NCBI GenBank assembly: GCA_958510875.1
Contig: OY294070.1
Location: 4,836,001-4,900,000, forward strand
DNA length: 64,000 nt
From: Endomychus coccineus
Taxonomy: Eukaryota; Arthropoda; Insecta; Coleoptera; Endomychidae
Reading direction: 5' to 3'
The notes beneath the pieces were generated by a model that saw only the letters and a list, made by a program, of their open reading frames with translations, was not told where the DNA came from and made no database searches. The first letter of the stretch is position 1. The number at the start of each line of letters is the position of its first letter. Both the position numbers and the translations under genes were made by a program. Below are positions 1 to 11,500 of this stretch, in pieces.

Positions 1-360
1 ATTTTTCCAAAAGTGATATAAACAGTTTAAAGTTGCATATGTAGTAAGACTGTTTGGCTGCCATTTGCAGAAAAGTAAAAAAAAACGCAGTTTTCAGCAA
101 ATTTGACGTAAAAATCGCCAAATAAAAAATCGTAGTGCCAAATTCAGATCCAAATACCGTTTTTTCGCGATTTGTATCTGTACAGTAACTCATTACGAAG
201 AGATTGATACCATTCCGAAGTACATATGGACTTTTATTAAAAAGTTATAGCGCGTTAACCGATTAAGTTGCGTGAAAATTCTCACATATTTAACCCACCA
301 AGGTCCAGGCAAAACGCAGCCTAATTACAGCCAAACTATCTACGTAGTAGTGGAAAAAAA

Positions 361-611
361 ATTACCCGTTTTTTTTGTCTGACCAAATTGATTGTTCAAA
401 CAATAAACAATCATTTATTGATGAGCGTTTTAACAATATACAATTGATGGTTTTGCGACAAAAAGTCTGTAGGTCATAGTAATTTGGTTCGCTGAGTCGA
501 TTGGCACCATCAAATAGACGAAATTTCGTTGATTTATAACAATTGTTTGAACAATGATTGTTTATACAATAAATTTGGCTAAACAAAAAGACACGGGTAA
601 TTTTTTTTCAT
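361..611. repeat. small foldback repeat
   Basis: The left arm starts with an ATTACCCGTTTTTT-type end and the same sequence returns inverted near 590-611. Inner parts (runs containing TTGTTCAAACAAT and its inverse) also pair imperfectly. It looks like a degenerate MITE-like foldback. No coding content. Confidence 0.55.
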
Positions 612-1087
612 TGATTCTATGATCTGCGTAGTTAGTTTCATTTTTTTGCACATTCCTGAGCATGGATCTAAAGGACTTTTCAACAGCTGAATTGTTTATT
701 AGCGTTTTAACAATAAACAATTGTGCAAAATGCGAGGATAAGTTCATATTTAGTAGTAATTTAATCAAAGCGGAATCCATCCGGAAGATTAGTTATTCGC
801 GGAACTCTACTATTTATGAATATTTTAAAGTTTAATAAGTGTAATCTTTTTAATTTTCGTAAAAATCCTAAGTAAATAAGAATAAAAAAAAAATTGAAAA
901 ATAATTTAAATACCGGTTCTGCATCAACACGAAATGTTTTTTTAAAGTAAAATTGATGAAAAATTTTATTAATCACATTCTTATCAACTATTTCATGCAA
1001 AACTAATATTAACAAATGCTAAATACAATAATGGTCAAAACTATTGAACAGAATCAGCCATTACGTGATGAAAATTCATTATAAACT

Positions 1088-1545
1088 TGAGGTAGAGATA
1101 CATTTTTAGGATAAAATTTTTTGAAATTTTTACAGACCGTTAAGAATAACAATATAAAAAAATTAATTTTTTTAAAATATCGAGTCAAAAAACAACATTT
1201 TAACCTGAAAGCTTAAGGGGACGTTGTTAAATCTTCAGATTAAAAAAGAAACGGGTAAATAGAAATGTTTTTTTTAATGGAATAACATTATTACCATAAT
1301 ATTCTGTGCAAGTTTGAGCGAGTCCCACTAATTATTTCTATGAAAAAATAGCTGAAAATATGGTTTAGATAGACAATTATTAATTGAAATTAACTTTTAA
1401 AAACACGAAAAGTCGACGACAACTATACGATTATAACTTTTTTTTTAAACTCCATCGGGCAATATTTATAAGTCTTTTCAGACCTCCGCTCTCGTCCTCC
1501 ACTTGCTCTTTTTATATTTCCCCCCGCTAACACTACCAAACCTCC
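1088..1545. repeat. dispersed repeat, copy 1
   Basis: This stretch is recognisably similar to 38,508-38,962. Shared landmarks in the same order are GGTAGAGATA, TTTTTACAGACCGTT, ATATCGAGTCAAAAAACAAC, TTCTGTGCAAGTTTGAGCGA and a CGACGACAACTATA block. It is probably an old non-autonomous element; I see no ORF of its own. Confidence 0.7.
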
Positions 1546-1820
1546 TTAAATAAATTATAAAATGAATTTAATAGATACATTTAAGTCTTTGAAGAAGTTA
1601 GCCTTAGCGAAACTGGTTATATTAAATTATTGAAAATCAACTTTTTAATTGTTATTTTATATAATTTAATAATCTGATCTTTTGCAATAAACAATGAATA
1701 AATCATATTTTAATCATTGAACTTCATAGGAACTGGAAGTCGACGTGCGGAAAATGATGATGAAAAAACTTTGAATGTATTGAAAAAATTCGTTAAGTTG
1801 ACAAAGTAGGGTTAACTTAC

Positions 1821-4800
1821 CCAAAACAACATGACTATTCACCCATTGACGTACCCTTTCCACGCACATTTTCGACGCTATAGCTATACAGGTTGTTTTA
1901 GTTTTAGGCAAAGCATCTGTTGGTAGTAAACTTTGGATGGCTTGTGTTAGATTTTCGTTGACTATATTGATAGTTTCCTTTTTACATTCTGCTTGTAACC
2001 TTTTGAATTGTTCATGTTTCAATTCGTTTGCTTTCACCTTCAATACGTTCTGGAAATATTATTACCTACTATTATTTATTCAGATGTAAATTAACAAATA
2101 TACAGGGTGTTTCAGTTTTTTCGTTCATAACTTCGGTAAACGATAGAACTTCTAAAAATAATAGGGGTCTTTCATATACAATTTTCCTCTAAATCACTTC
2201 GTTTTCGAGATACCCTTGAAAGTGAACTAAAAATTCAGTTTTTTGCAAATATCTCCGGAATCGTTCATCGTACAGAAAACAACTTTAGTAATCAATCTCT
2301 ACTCATAGTAAATTATGTCTTGTGCGATAAAAAAAAAATTTTATTCATAATTGGTGAAGATTTTGAAGGGGTGGTGGTTGTTTTTCTCCCCAACTTCTAC
2401 GCCACTGGAAAAAGTACGGTTTTGAGATGCCCATTTGAACCGCCAATGTTTTTTACACAAAAAAGGTAACTTGATCATAAGCTCTAAAGTTGACCGTTTC
2501 CGAGAAAAATCAACTTTTATGTTGAAAAACATTTTTTTTGTTTTGTTACTTGTTTAAAGAAATTTCGTTTAATTGGTAAAAAATAAATTTTATTTCAAAG
2601 AATTGACAATGTTTTTCAACATAAAAGTTGATTTTTCTCGAAAACGGTCATGTTTGGAGCTTTTTTGTGTAGAAAATATTGGCGTTTCAAATGAGCATCT
2701 CAAAACCGTATTTTTTCCAATGGCGTAGAAGTTGGGGAGAAAAACAACCGCTACCCCTTAAGATCTATCGTTTGCCGAAGTTATGAACGAAAAAACTGAA
2801 ACAGCCTGTATATGGATATACAAAGTAAATTATCCAACAAAGTTACAAAAATTATCTATGGGTTACTCACGAATGCTGTGCTTTCCTTCATCCATATCGC
2901 GAGATTTTCTACGAGGACATCTACACCTTTTTTCTTATAAGTCGGTACTACGGTATTGCAAATATGCTTCACGCAACTAGAAGCTATTCTTTCCGCCACG
3001 AAATCGACCGTCTTTCTCAAAGACAGAGGTTGTCCGTTGAAAAACGCTTCTTGCAATTGAACCTGAAGAAAAATGTGTTCATTTCCGAAAATTAGCAAAC
3101 GTCAAAAACTAACCTCGAGCTTCTTCATCGTCACTTCGTGAGGCGATTCGACGGCCGTCAAAGGCGTTATGTGTCTCATCGTCAACCTGCTATTGGCCAC
3201 GGCATTGGTGGTCAGTAATTTTTTTATTTCGTCCAAATACGGACAAAATATGTACAAAATATTCTGATCGACCATATGTAAATTATCCAAAAAGTCGATT
3301 TGCGACAGTTCACCGTTCGGATGATTTTTCAACGCAAAGTACTCACATTGTCGAGTACTGTAATTGACGACTTGATCTTGAGGAAAATTATTCAGTTCAA
3401 ACAACCATCCTAAACTAAATTTCACTAAATGGACGTTGTATTTCGGATAAGCTGCATCGACGTTTCGATACAAACCGATCAAGATTTTTATAACAGAAAC
3501 ATAGAAAGGCAATTTCAAAGTGACTAAATCTAACATCGATAAATATTTACAGATCCATGGTATTGTCAACGTAATCGATTTATTATTTATGGCATTATGT
3601 AGGATCGATCGAATGTCTAAACTTGGCATAACCTTAAACAAAAATATTACCATAATAGCTATATTTTGACATTCGATAATAGTACAGTCATTTTACCAAA
3701 AGCGAGACTTTTTTTCCGACTTTGGGTTTGAGATTACAGAAAGTTTGGAAATTTTGCGTAGATTACGAAAAAAATAGTGAGAGAAAACCTCCAATGTAGG
3801 AAAATGTCGCTATTTATATAATATATACAATTTTCCGTGTTTTTCGGCCAAAAAACGTTAATAGCTTTGAAACTATGCATTTTAGGAGAAATAGTTTAAA
3901 ACAAAAGTTAAAATTTTATTACGAATAAACTTTTTTTATCAATAAAAAACTAATATAATCAAATTTAAAAATTATTCTTGTCTCTCTTTTGTTACCTTAA
4001 TTTTCCTAAATTTCCCAAATAAACGATTTCAATATCTTATCAGAACAAAATAAGTAAAAATTCGTTATAGCTGACCCAAAAAACATAAGAAATGATATGT
4101 CATACACGATAATTGAAAAAAAAAAAAGAATTTTCATAATTTGGAAAATTTATGTTTTCCATGACTTTTCAGAACAAATCTAAGTCAAAATTCGTTATTA
4201 GTGACCCAAAAACATAATAAATGATATATGTAGTACATTATGATTGAAAAAAATATGAAAAATTTCCATAACTCGAAAAATTTGGTCACATGGTGGGAAA
4301 TTTATGATGATCACTTTTAGTAACGTTATGTACCCTTATATACCTCAATCATACGATATTGAACTTTTAAATGAGATTTTTTCTCATAGTCATTAATTGA
4401 AAATATATATACAGGATGTTTCAGTTTTTTCGTTCATAACTTCGGCAAACGATAGAACTTTTGATTGAAAAATTAACTTTTATGTTGAAAAACATGGTCA
4501 ATTTTTTGGTTTTGTTACTTGTTTAAAGAAATTTTGTTTAATTGGTAAAAAATAAATTTTATTTCAAAGAATTGACAATGTTTTTCAACATAAAAAAGTT
4601 GATTTTTTTCGAAAACGGTCAAGTTTGGAGCTTATGACCAAGAGTACCTTTTTTGTGTAGAAAACATTGGCGGTTCAAACGGGCATCTCTAAACCGTCCT
4701 TTTTCCAGTGGCGTAGAAGTTGGGGAGAAAAACAACCACTACCCCTTCAAAATCTTCACCAATCATGAATAAAAAAAATAATTTTATCGCACAAAACATA

Positions 4801-7758
4801 GCTTACTATGAGTAGAGATTGCTTACGAAAGTTGTTTTTTGTACGATGAACGGTTCCGGAGATATTCGCAAAAAACTAAATTTTTTTTTCAATTTCAACA
4901 CCCTTGTATCTCGAAAACGAAGTGATTTAGAGAAAAATTTTATATGAAAATAGAATAAATAGAAGTTCTATCATTTGCCGAAAAACTGAAACATCCTGTA
5001 TATATTCGGTTTTCCCGCACTATGAGTGGATAATTCGTAGAAAATTGAAAGCTAGATAGTCAATTCTTATGGTAAATTTAATGCCGAACAGCTTTTGTCC
5101 GAAACTTTTTTTCCTAAAATGCATAGTTTTAAAGCTATTAACGTTTTTTGGCCGAAAAACACGGAAAATTGTATATATATTTATAAATAGCAACATTTTC
5201 CTACATTGGAGGTTTTCTCTCACTATTTTTTTCGTAATCTACGCAAAATGTCCTAACTTTCTGTACCCTCAAACCAAAAGTCGGAAAAAAAAGAGTCCGA
5301 AAACCCACAAAACCGGTAAAATGACTGCACTATAAGCTTACATACGTTTTGTCTTATTTTAATTTGAGCATTCATCAAATGTTTCGAATAATTGCAGGTA
5401 TCAGTTTTGTATGGCAGAGATTCCACCAGACCCAGAAATTTCGCCATAATCCGTAGTGACCGTAGACAATTAACAAATGACTTCTTCGTCTCTGGATCTA
5501 CGTCATTTTCTGAAAACAATTGAAACGAAAACTGTCATAATCATAGAAAGAGGGATCAGATCTGAAAGTTAAGTAATTCTAAGCAACATACCTGAAGTTT
5601 CTAGTTCAGTTTTCATAAATTTGGTATCATTCAACGCCAGTATTTCTGCAACGAGGGCGTCGCTCAAATGCTTATTGAAACTATAGTTCGAAGCCGTAAT
5701 TATGAAGTCTTTATAAAACTCCTGGTAACCGCAAAAAGTGGGCGAACAATTTATTCCGCTCGATGCTTGTTTCGTTACTAGTCGACTTTTCAAGCGATCC
5801 AATTTAGCTCTATCGATATTCAAAGTGGACAGTGATGGTAAATACTTTTCCGATATGCCCTCTTCCTAAAAACACTTCATATAGACAGTATGTGGAAAAA
5901 TAAAATCTACAACGTACCTTATCATTTTTTCCGCAGGCGGACAAAAGCTGCATCCTAAACAGTCTGGATAAATGTACAAAATTCAAAGGCTCGTTATGAA
6001 GATTTACCAATGATTTAATTTTTCCAGTAAGGCGATAAGCGAAATCCCAACCGACTATCATACGATTTTCTTCCCAAATCTTGAGGATTTCGTAGAACAG
6101 ATCCCTCTGCTTTTTGAACACTTGGAACGACGAATCATTTGGAAAATTTAAACGGTTGTCAGTGTCCAATATGAAGCATATATGTGACCGGCTTTCACTG
6201 TCGTACAAATGCCTAACACGTTCGGTTTTATCCGAAGCTATTGCGTTCAGATGGACGGCAAAATTTGGTGCAAATAGCTTCAAACTTGCATTTTCACTTA
6301 TTTGTTTAATCGTTGATTTATCCAACGATTCCAATATTCCTACAATGTTTTGCAACGTTTCCGATGAGAAATAAACGACATTGTGTACATTAGTGAATAG
6401 CGCCTCAGGTTTTTCTAGTTCAATATATTCTTTATGTGAATTGGATGATGTTTTAACGCAACTTTCCTCTGAATTCAATATATCTACACCTAACAAATTC
6501 ATGGCATTTGACTGCTCATAATCCATTTTCACAAAATTACAGTTCCCAAACAACAAAGATATTATAAAATATAACTCGCTAGCCACATTTAACACTAAAT
6601 TATTGTTCAATAATGTGACATATATCTTAATTACCTTGTCAATTTCTTCTTGTAAAGTCACCAATTCAGGATCAAGTTTCATTTCAATATTATTCACAAA
6701 ATTATTCATTTTGTCACTTTTTCTTTCATTGTCTAGTTGTTTGGATATAGTTTCTGTACATTGTACTTGTGTAAAATTTTTCCGTTCAGAATCTTCAATT
6801 TTCTCAGGTTTCGGTGAAAAATTACTTTGTATAGCTCTAAAATTCCTCTCTTGTTCGTAATTTTCAACTTGATTATGTTTTGTACATTCTCTGAAATCGT
6901 AACTATTTTCCGAGTTTTCGAAAGAATTAAACTTCTTTTCATTCAGGTTTGTAGGATTTATTCGTTTGATAGTTTTTTTTTCTTGGTTACTTCCGTCTTC
7001 GCTACAGTTTACTTTGTGCAATTTTTTTTTGGAAGAGGTTTTTCTAACAGGTACTATGAAATCGCTCAAACTTAGACTTGTGTTTCGATGTAATGATTTC
7101 TGATTCGAATTCGAACCTCCGGAAGTTGAGAAATTGTTTTGACCTCTGTGTATTGGCGATACTGAATTCATGTAACTGTAATCTGAACTATCGCAATTTC
7201 TTGACAGTGTCATTGTATTCTTAGGTGTACATGAATTCTGTGAGCTATTGGTAGGGGAAGATTTGGAACAATTATCTGGAGAATTAAATAATCTATCGTT
7301 AAACCTCCTATGAATATCCACATCATTTGGCCGTTCATTGAATTTTTTATTAATATCTGATGCATTTGAACTATTAAAAATATTAGATAGTTTTCTGTCA
7401 CCTTTCCTAGGTGTGTTGATTTTTGGAATGGTTTCACTTGTTTTGTCATTGCTAAAAGAAATGTTTCTACTTTTAACAAATATAGTAAATATTAATTGAG
7501 ACAAATACCTAGGCAGAGTATCGTGAATGAGATTAATGAAATATGTCACAAAGTCACTTCGAGAACATTCAAATTTTGAAACTTCGCCGTCATTTCCCTC
7601 CTAAAACAAAAAATATATAAATATTTTCATAGGTTAGGTCAACAATATTTTTCACAACTGTCAACAACTACCTCTTGTTCCAACGAAATTACCCAACTTA
7701 AAAGATCTTCTATTGGTAAAATGTTGATCAAGACCTTATGTAAAGTGATTTGTGCCAT
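1821..7758 (-). CDS. CDAN1: codanin-1 homologue (CDAN1 / Drosophila dlt type), 3'-partial
   Basis: Seven exons join in frame: 7758-7672, 7600-5918, 5865-5592, 5509-5346, 3632-3114, 3062-2871 and 2049-1821. They give 1,049 codons plus one base (phase 1), so the gene continues past the last exon. Every boundary is GT-AG. Recognition rests on the central block around 6,000-6,200, with TDNR, FKKQRD, FYEILK and GWDF in the order known from animal codanin-1, and on the PSLDIRSILH block in exon 5. An LSLSDF segment precedes basic residues near 7,050-7,080. Codanin-1 is known to bind the histone chaperone ASF1 and to restrain histone H3-H4 import; mutations of the human gene cause a dyserythropoietic anaemia. 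The Ser/Asn-rich N-terminal half is poorly conserved. The 1.7-kb intron between exons 4 and 5 is filled by nested repeats. The gene is head to head with the TBC1D10 homologue. Confidence 0.85.
2101..2810. mobile_element. MITE family A, copy 1 (in a codanin-1 intron)
   Basis: Ends are inverted: ACAGGGTGTTTCAG at the left and CTGAAACAGCCTGT at the right, flanked by TATA-like bases. Long arms pair, including TTCGTTCATAACTTCGG and its inverse, and an inner CCCAACTTCTACGCC block. No transposase is encoded. Related copies lie at 4,410-5,000 and 11,403-12,082. Confidence 0.8.
3683..5332. mobile_element. foldback element family D, copy 1, with a nested MITE
   Basis: Inverted ends TACAGTCATTTTA and TAAAATGACTG enclose long arms of 300 bp or more. 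The arms include a TTTTTTTCCGACTT-type end followed by an ATTACGAAAAAAATAG block, mirrored at 5,010-5,310. A family-A MITE (4,410-5,000) sits at the loop side, so it inserted later. Copy 2 is at 19,853-21,510. No transposase ORF; the target looks like TA. Confidence 0.8.
4410..5000. mobile_element. MITE family A, copy 2 (nested in foldback D)
   Basis: Inverted ends ACAGGATGTTTCAG and CTGAAACATCCTGT. It shares the TTCGTTCATAACTTCGG arm and the CCCAACTTCTACGCC-type interior with copy 1. The terminal TTCGTTCATAAC block is incomplete on the right side. No ORF. Confidence 0.8.
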
Positions 7759-8599
7759 TATTTATTAACTTTTTTAAATTCACATTTTTGTTTGGTAGTC
7801 GTACTGATCACCGTCACAGAACTTGGATTGAATCATATGATGGAACATAGAGTATAAATAGATTTGATTGAATAATTTTTTTTTATATGTACCTAATAAT
7901 TGTTGTAATTCAAAGAAGATAATTATCGAATAATTACCAAGATCCACAGTATCCTGATATAACTGGGTATAATTTATTGCTTTCGCTTTGCTATCTGATC
8001 AAATTGTGGGTTAGTTCGAATTGGTAGTTCGTATTCATCGTAGTTGTTGAACTACTACCTCTTATTTATTTGTAAATATAAATAAGTTATTTACCTTCAC
8101 TGACGAACACGATTAATACTAATAGGTCCCTTCATCAATTATACGATTTATAATATACCTGTGACTAACGTGTGAACCGCAAGTATCAACCACAGCCAGT
8201 AGAAATAAAGTTGATTAGATCATACCTTCAGAAATTCCAGGTTGACCAACATGATAAAAACCGAAAGAAGCGAATTCCAAGAGCAGCAGTTTAGTGTTTT
8301 AAGTGTCACTTTTGTCAACAACGGAGTTAGAATGGGCTCGCCCCCGTCATGAAGCAATTAACAATTAATTAATTTCATTCACGTATACTAACATATTAAC
8401 ATTCGTTTATCGTAATATGACACAAATAATGAGTTTGGTGAGTTCTTATACGGTGTCGCGCCTCTAAAAATGGTGTAGTAGTCGTAAAAAAAACGAAAAA
8501 CATCAATCATCTCGAGCGTTATAAGTTCCATATGACGAAGTTTGTGGCATCTACGTACCTATAAAAAAATATGTGAATGTTGCCGTTCGTTTAATCGAA
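7759..8599. promoter_or_regulatory. head-to-head intergenic region of codanin-1 and TBC1D10
   Basis: The 841 bp between the two ATGs must hold the 5' leaders and promoters of both genes. A TATAAATA match lies at 7853-7860 on the plus strand, but its distance to either ATG makes its role uncertain. I see no coding exon and no clear TE here. Confidence 0.45.
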
Positions 8600-11500
8600 A
8601 TGGCTTCATCTTATAACTCGGATAGTGTTTCGATATGTAGTGAAGCAAGTACTTTGGTCGATGGCAGTGTTATTTCAACAGTTCCAGACAGGCACGGTTT
8701 CATTGGGGGTACGCAATATTCCTTAGAACCCCGTCAAGGGCCACCCCCTCAAACAGTGATCAGACGCGAGAAGAAATGGTTGAAAATGTTCTCGCTATGG
8801 AATTTTTATATGGACAAGAACTATCGCAAAATTAGGGAACGATGTAGAAAAGGTAAGTACCAAAATTAATTACACTCGCGATGTTCATAAATGATTAATC
8901 ACTAATCATTATGTGGTATGACGTAAGTACTAATACAGGGATTTTGCAAAGACTGTGCTAACATTTCATGCTGAGATTGTCACACCTAAAAATGAAGAGG
9001 TTTGGAAAAAAGTGTGTATATTATTTCCTTGTTGAATTGTCATTTGACTCAATTTTCAAAAAAATAAAACTACATACATACTGCTGAAGTCGCGACTGAA
9101 GGATGAATGTGGTATTGCCACACTTTAAGAATGAACATATGTTCTGGGTATTCAATTTGACATCGCAACTGGAGTTCCCGTTTCTGCGATACTAGAATTA
9201 CTTTTGAAATTCTTGGAATAGATAAAAGAGCAATTGGACAAATAGATTGTGTGCTAAACACTTATTATGAATCAATATTAGATAACAAAGTTCTAGCATT
9301 ATTTTGAAACTATGTATAATTTAAACCAAGTTGAAACTATCAATATAAACAAACTTCTCATATGTTAGTCAACAGGTAGATAACCTGTTAATAATAAAGG
9401 CTTAACTTTCCCCAAATTCAAAGTTAGGAAACTGCAGTGTTAAATTACTTAAATAATTGCAAGAACATTTAACCAGAATGTTTTAACATTCTCATTTGAC
9501 ATTTAAACCCCCATATGAATAATAGTATGTACACTCTTACACTCTTATTACCCGAGGGTGCCCTCAGGGTATGGTACTGTGTCCCCCATCAGTCAATGCA
9601 GAATTCTGCCTTCGGCGCTGCTATAAGCCTGCTGAACTGAGTCTTGTATCAAGGGTCGCACAATGGACCCAATCAAGTGCTCTGGGCTTGATTGATTGAA
9701 GTTCAAAATTGCAGTACAGAGAAAATATGCTTCTTTGTTAGGATCGTAAGCCTAGGGAACAAAAAATAGCTTCTGAAAAATCCAACAATAGATTGATCTC
9801 TATCTCTTAATATTTCTTAATATTGTAAGCTTTCGTTTGAAGTAGTTCGAGCATGGTATCAGACCGTGACAACCAGGAAATATCATATTTTAATTCGATA
9901 TGCGTTGCCGATCACTTTTTTCGTAATTGCAACTAATTATACTAAGTAACTTGTTACATAGCGATTTAGAAAGTTATTCAAAACCTTCAAATTCATTTGG
10001 GACAGATTTTCGTGTCGTGTACCCTTTGTTTTTAACCTACTGGATTGTTTCAAATTGCATCATGTTTCTCGTTGCGTAAAAAAATCGATATACTTATTGC
10101 AAACAAGAAAGTTATCTAGCTGATAATGTTTAGTTCATTACTTGATTTGATTTGCATTCTAAATGGTTTATAAGTATTTTGCAACTTGCTTGAATACGTG
10201 CCCCTTTACGAGTGAAAAAATTCTGGGTATCCCCTAGGACCTTCCGATTTAGATGATGTGCTTAATAGGTGATCAAAGTAAAACCATGCGAATTCGACTG
10301 TTTAGAAAGAAATGGGTTCGCTCCTACGAAATGTCCGGGAGCTATCCAAAAAGAATAGTTTATACATGCAATAAATACTCTACTTTTCTATGAATACCTA
10401 CTGTTACGTCCCCACGTACTTTGGTAAATGTATTCAAATAATATTATCAATTTATTCAATAATTTTCTTATTTTACCTCAATAAATGAGCATTTCAGATA
10501 ACTTATTGAAATCATTCATTTCCGCGGCAAAATCTAAACATCATTCGCTACTCGCGTTGCGCGATAATGAAAATTAATAACTTATCGATCACGTCTGCCG
10601 GCCGGTTCAGCACGCTGTCCCTGAGGTTCAAAAATTCTTCCTGCCGTACTTCAGCAGTGATTTGGCTGTACGCATCATATGTAAGGTAGGATTTTGAGAT
10701 TTAGTTCGCATTTTAATTCAACCGCGATAATTATTACGGTCCACTTGCTCATTTGAAACAAATTCAATTCTGAATTATTCATTAAGTATTGTAATCTTCG
10801 CTATCAGTTGATACTCATTTCGAGATATCTTCTATTCTAACAAATAAAAAAAACGCATTTCTTGTGCAGGTAGTCGGTTAACTCGTACTTATCTGTTTGA
10901 TTTGAAGCAATTTGAATCTAATTGCCGACAGAGTTTGAGTCGATGGTTGTTAGACACGCTTGCTTATACAAAACATTGTAAAAATTAAATTCTTGCGAAT
11001 TCTAAATTGTTTTGTACGTCGAGTTTGAAGCCTACAATCATCTGTTCCAGGTTGAACGTTCAATAAATTTATTTCATTAGTATTCAAGGTTTTCTCTTCC
11101 AAATTAAAGTGCAATTCTATTTACTTTTTCGGGAAATTTTATCAGAACTTTGGTAGAATGGCTCCTCCATCTAGTGATGTGGAGAAAAGAAAGAGAAATC
11201 GATATTATAGACAAACTGAAATCAAACGATTAGAAGAGGTTTTCGATACCGCAAAATTTGCAGAAACTAATTCAAACTATCTTACAGTCTTCAAATTCAG
11301 GTTTGAACAAATCGAATCAATTCGAGACGAATTCTTTAAATATCAAAATATTCTTATTGGGCTCTTGCCTGCAGATGGAGCAGAGACTCCAGAGGACAAC
11401 TATACAGGGTGTCTCAGATTTTAACCGGGAAAATTTAATAGACGATAGAAAATTTGATTTTGAGATACAGGGTAGGGTGTTGAAATTGATAAAAAAATTT

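Larger units (their letters stand above)
1..1713. other. AT-rich flank beyond the last visible codanin-1 exon
   Basis: No convincing coding exon is seen. The stretch is AT-rich and carries a small foldback (361-611) and a dispersed repeat (about 1,088-1,545). The last exons of the codanin-1 homologue must lie in this stretch or, more likely, to the left of the window, because the last exon seen ends in phase 1 at a good donor site. Confidence 0.6.

Noticed and set aside
8573..8599. Earlier start for the TBC1D10 homologue
   Set aside because: It would begin with GTG; ATG at 8,600 gives the expected N-terminus.
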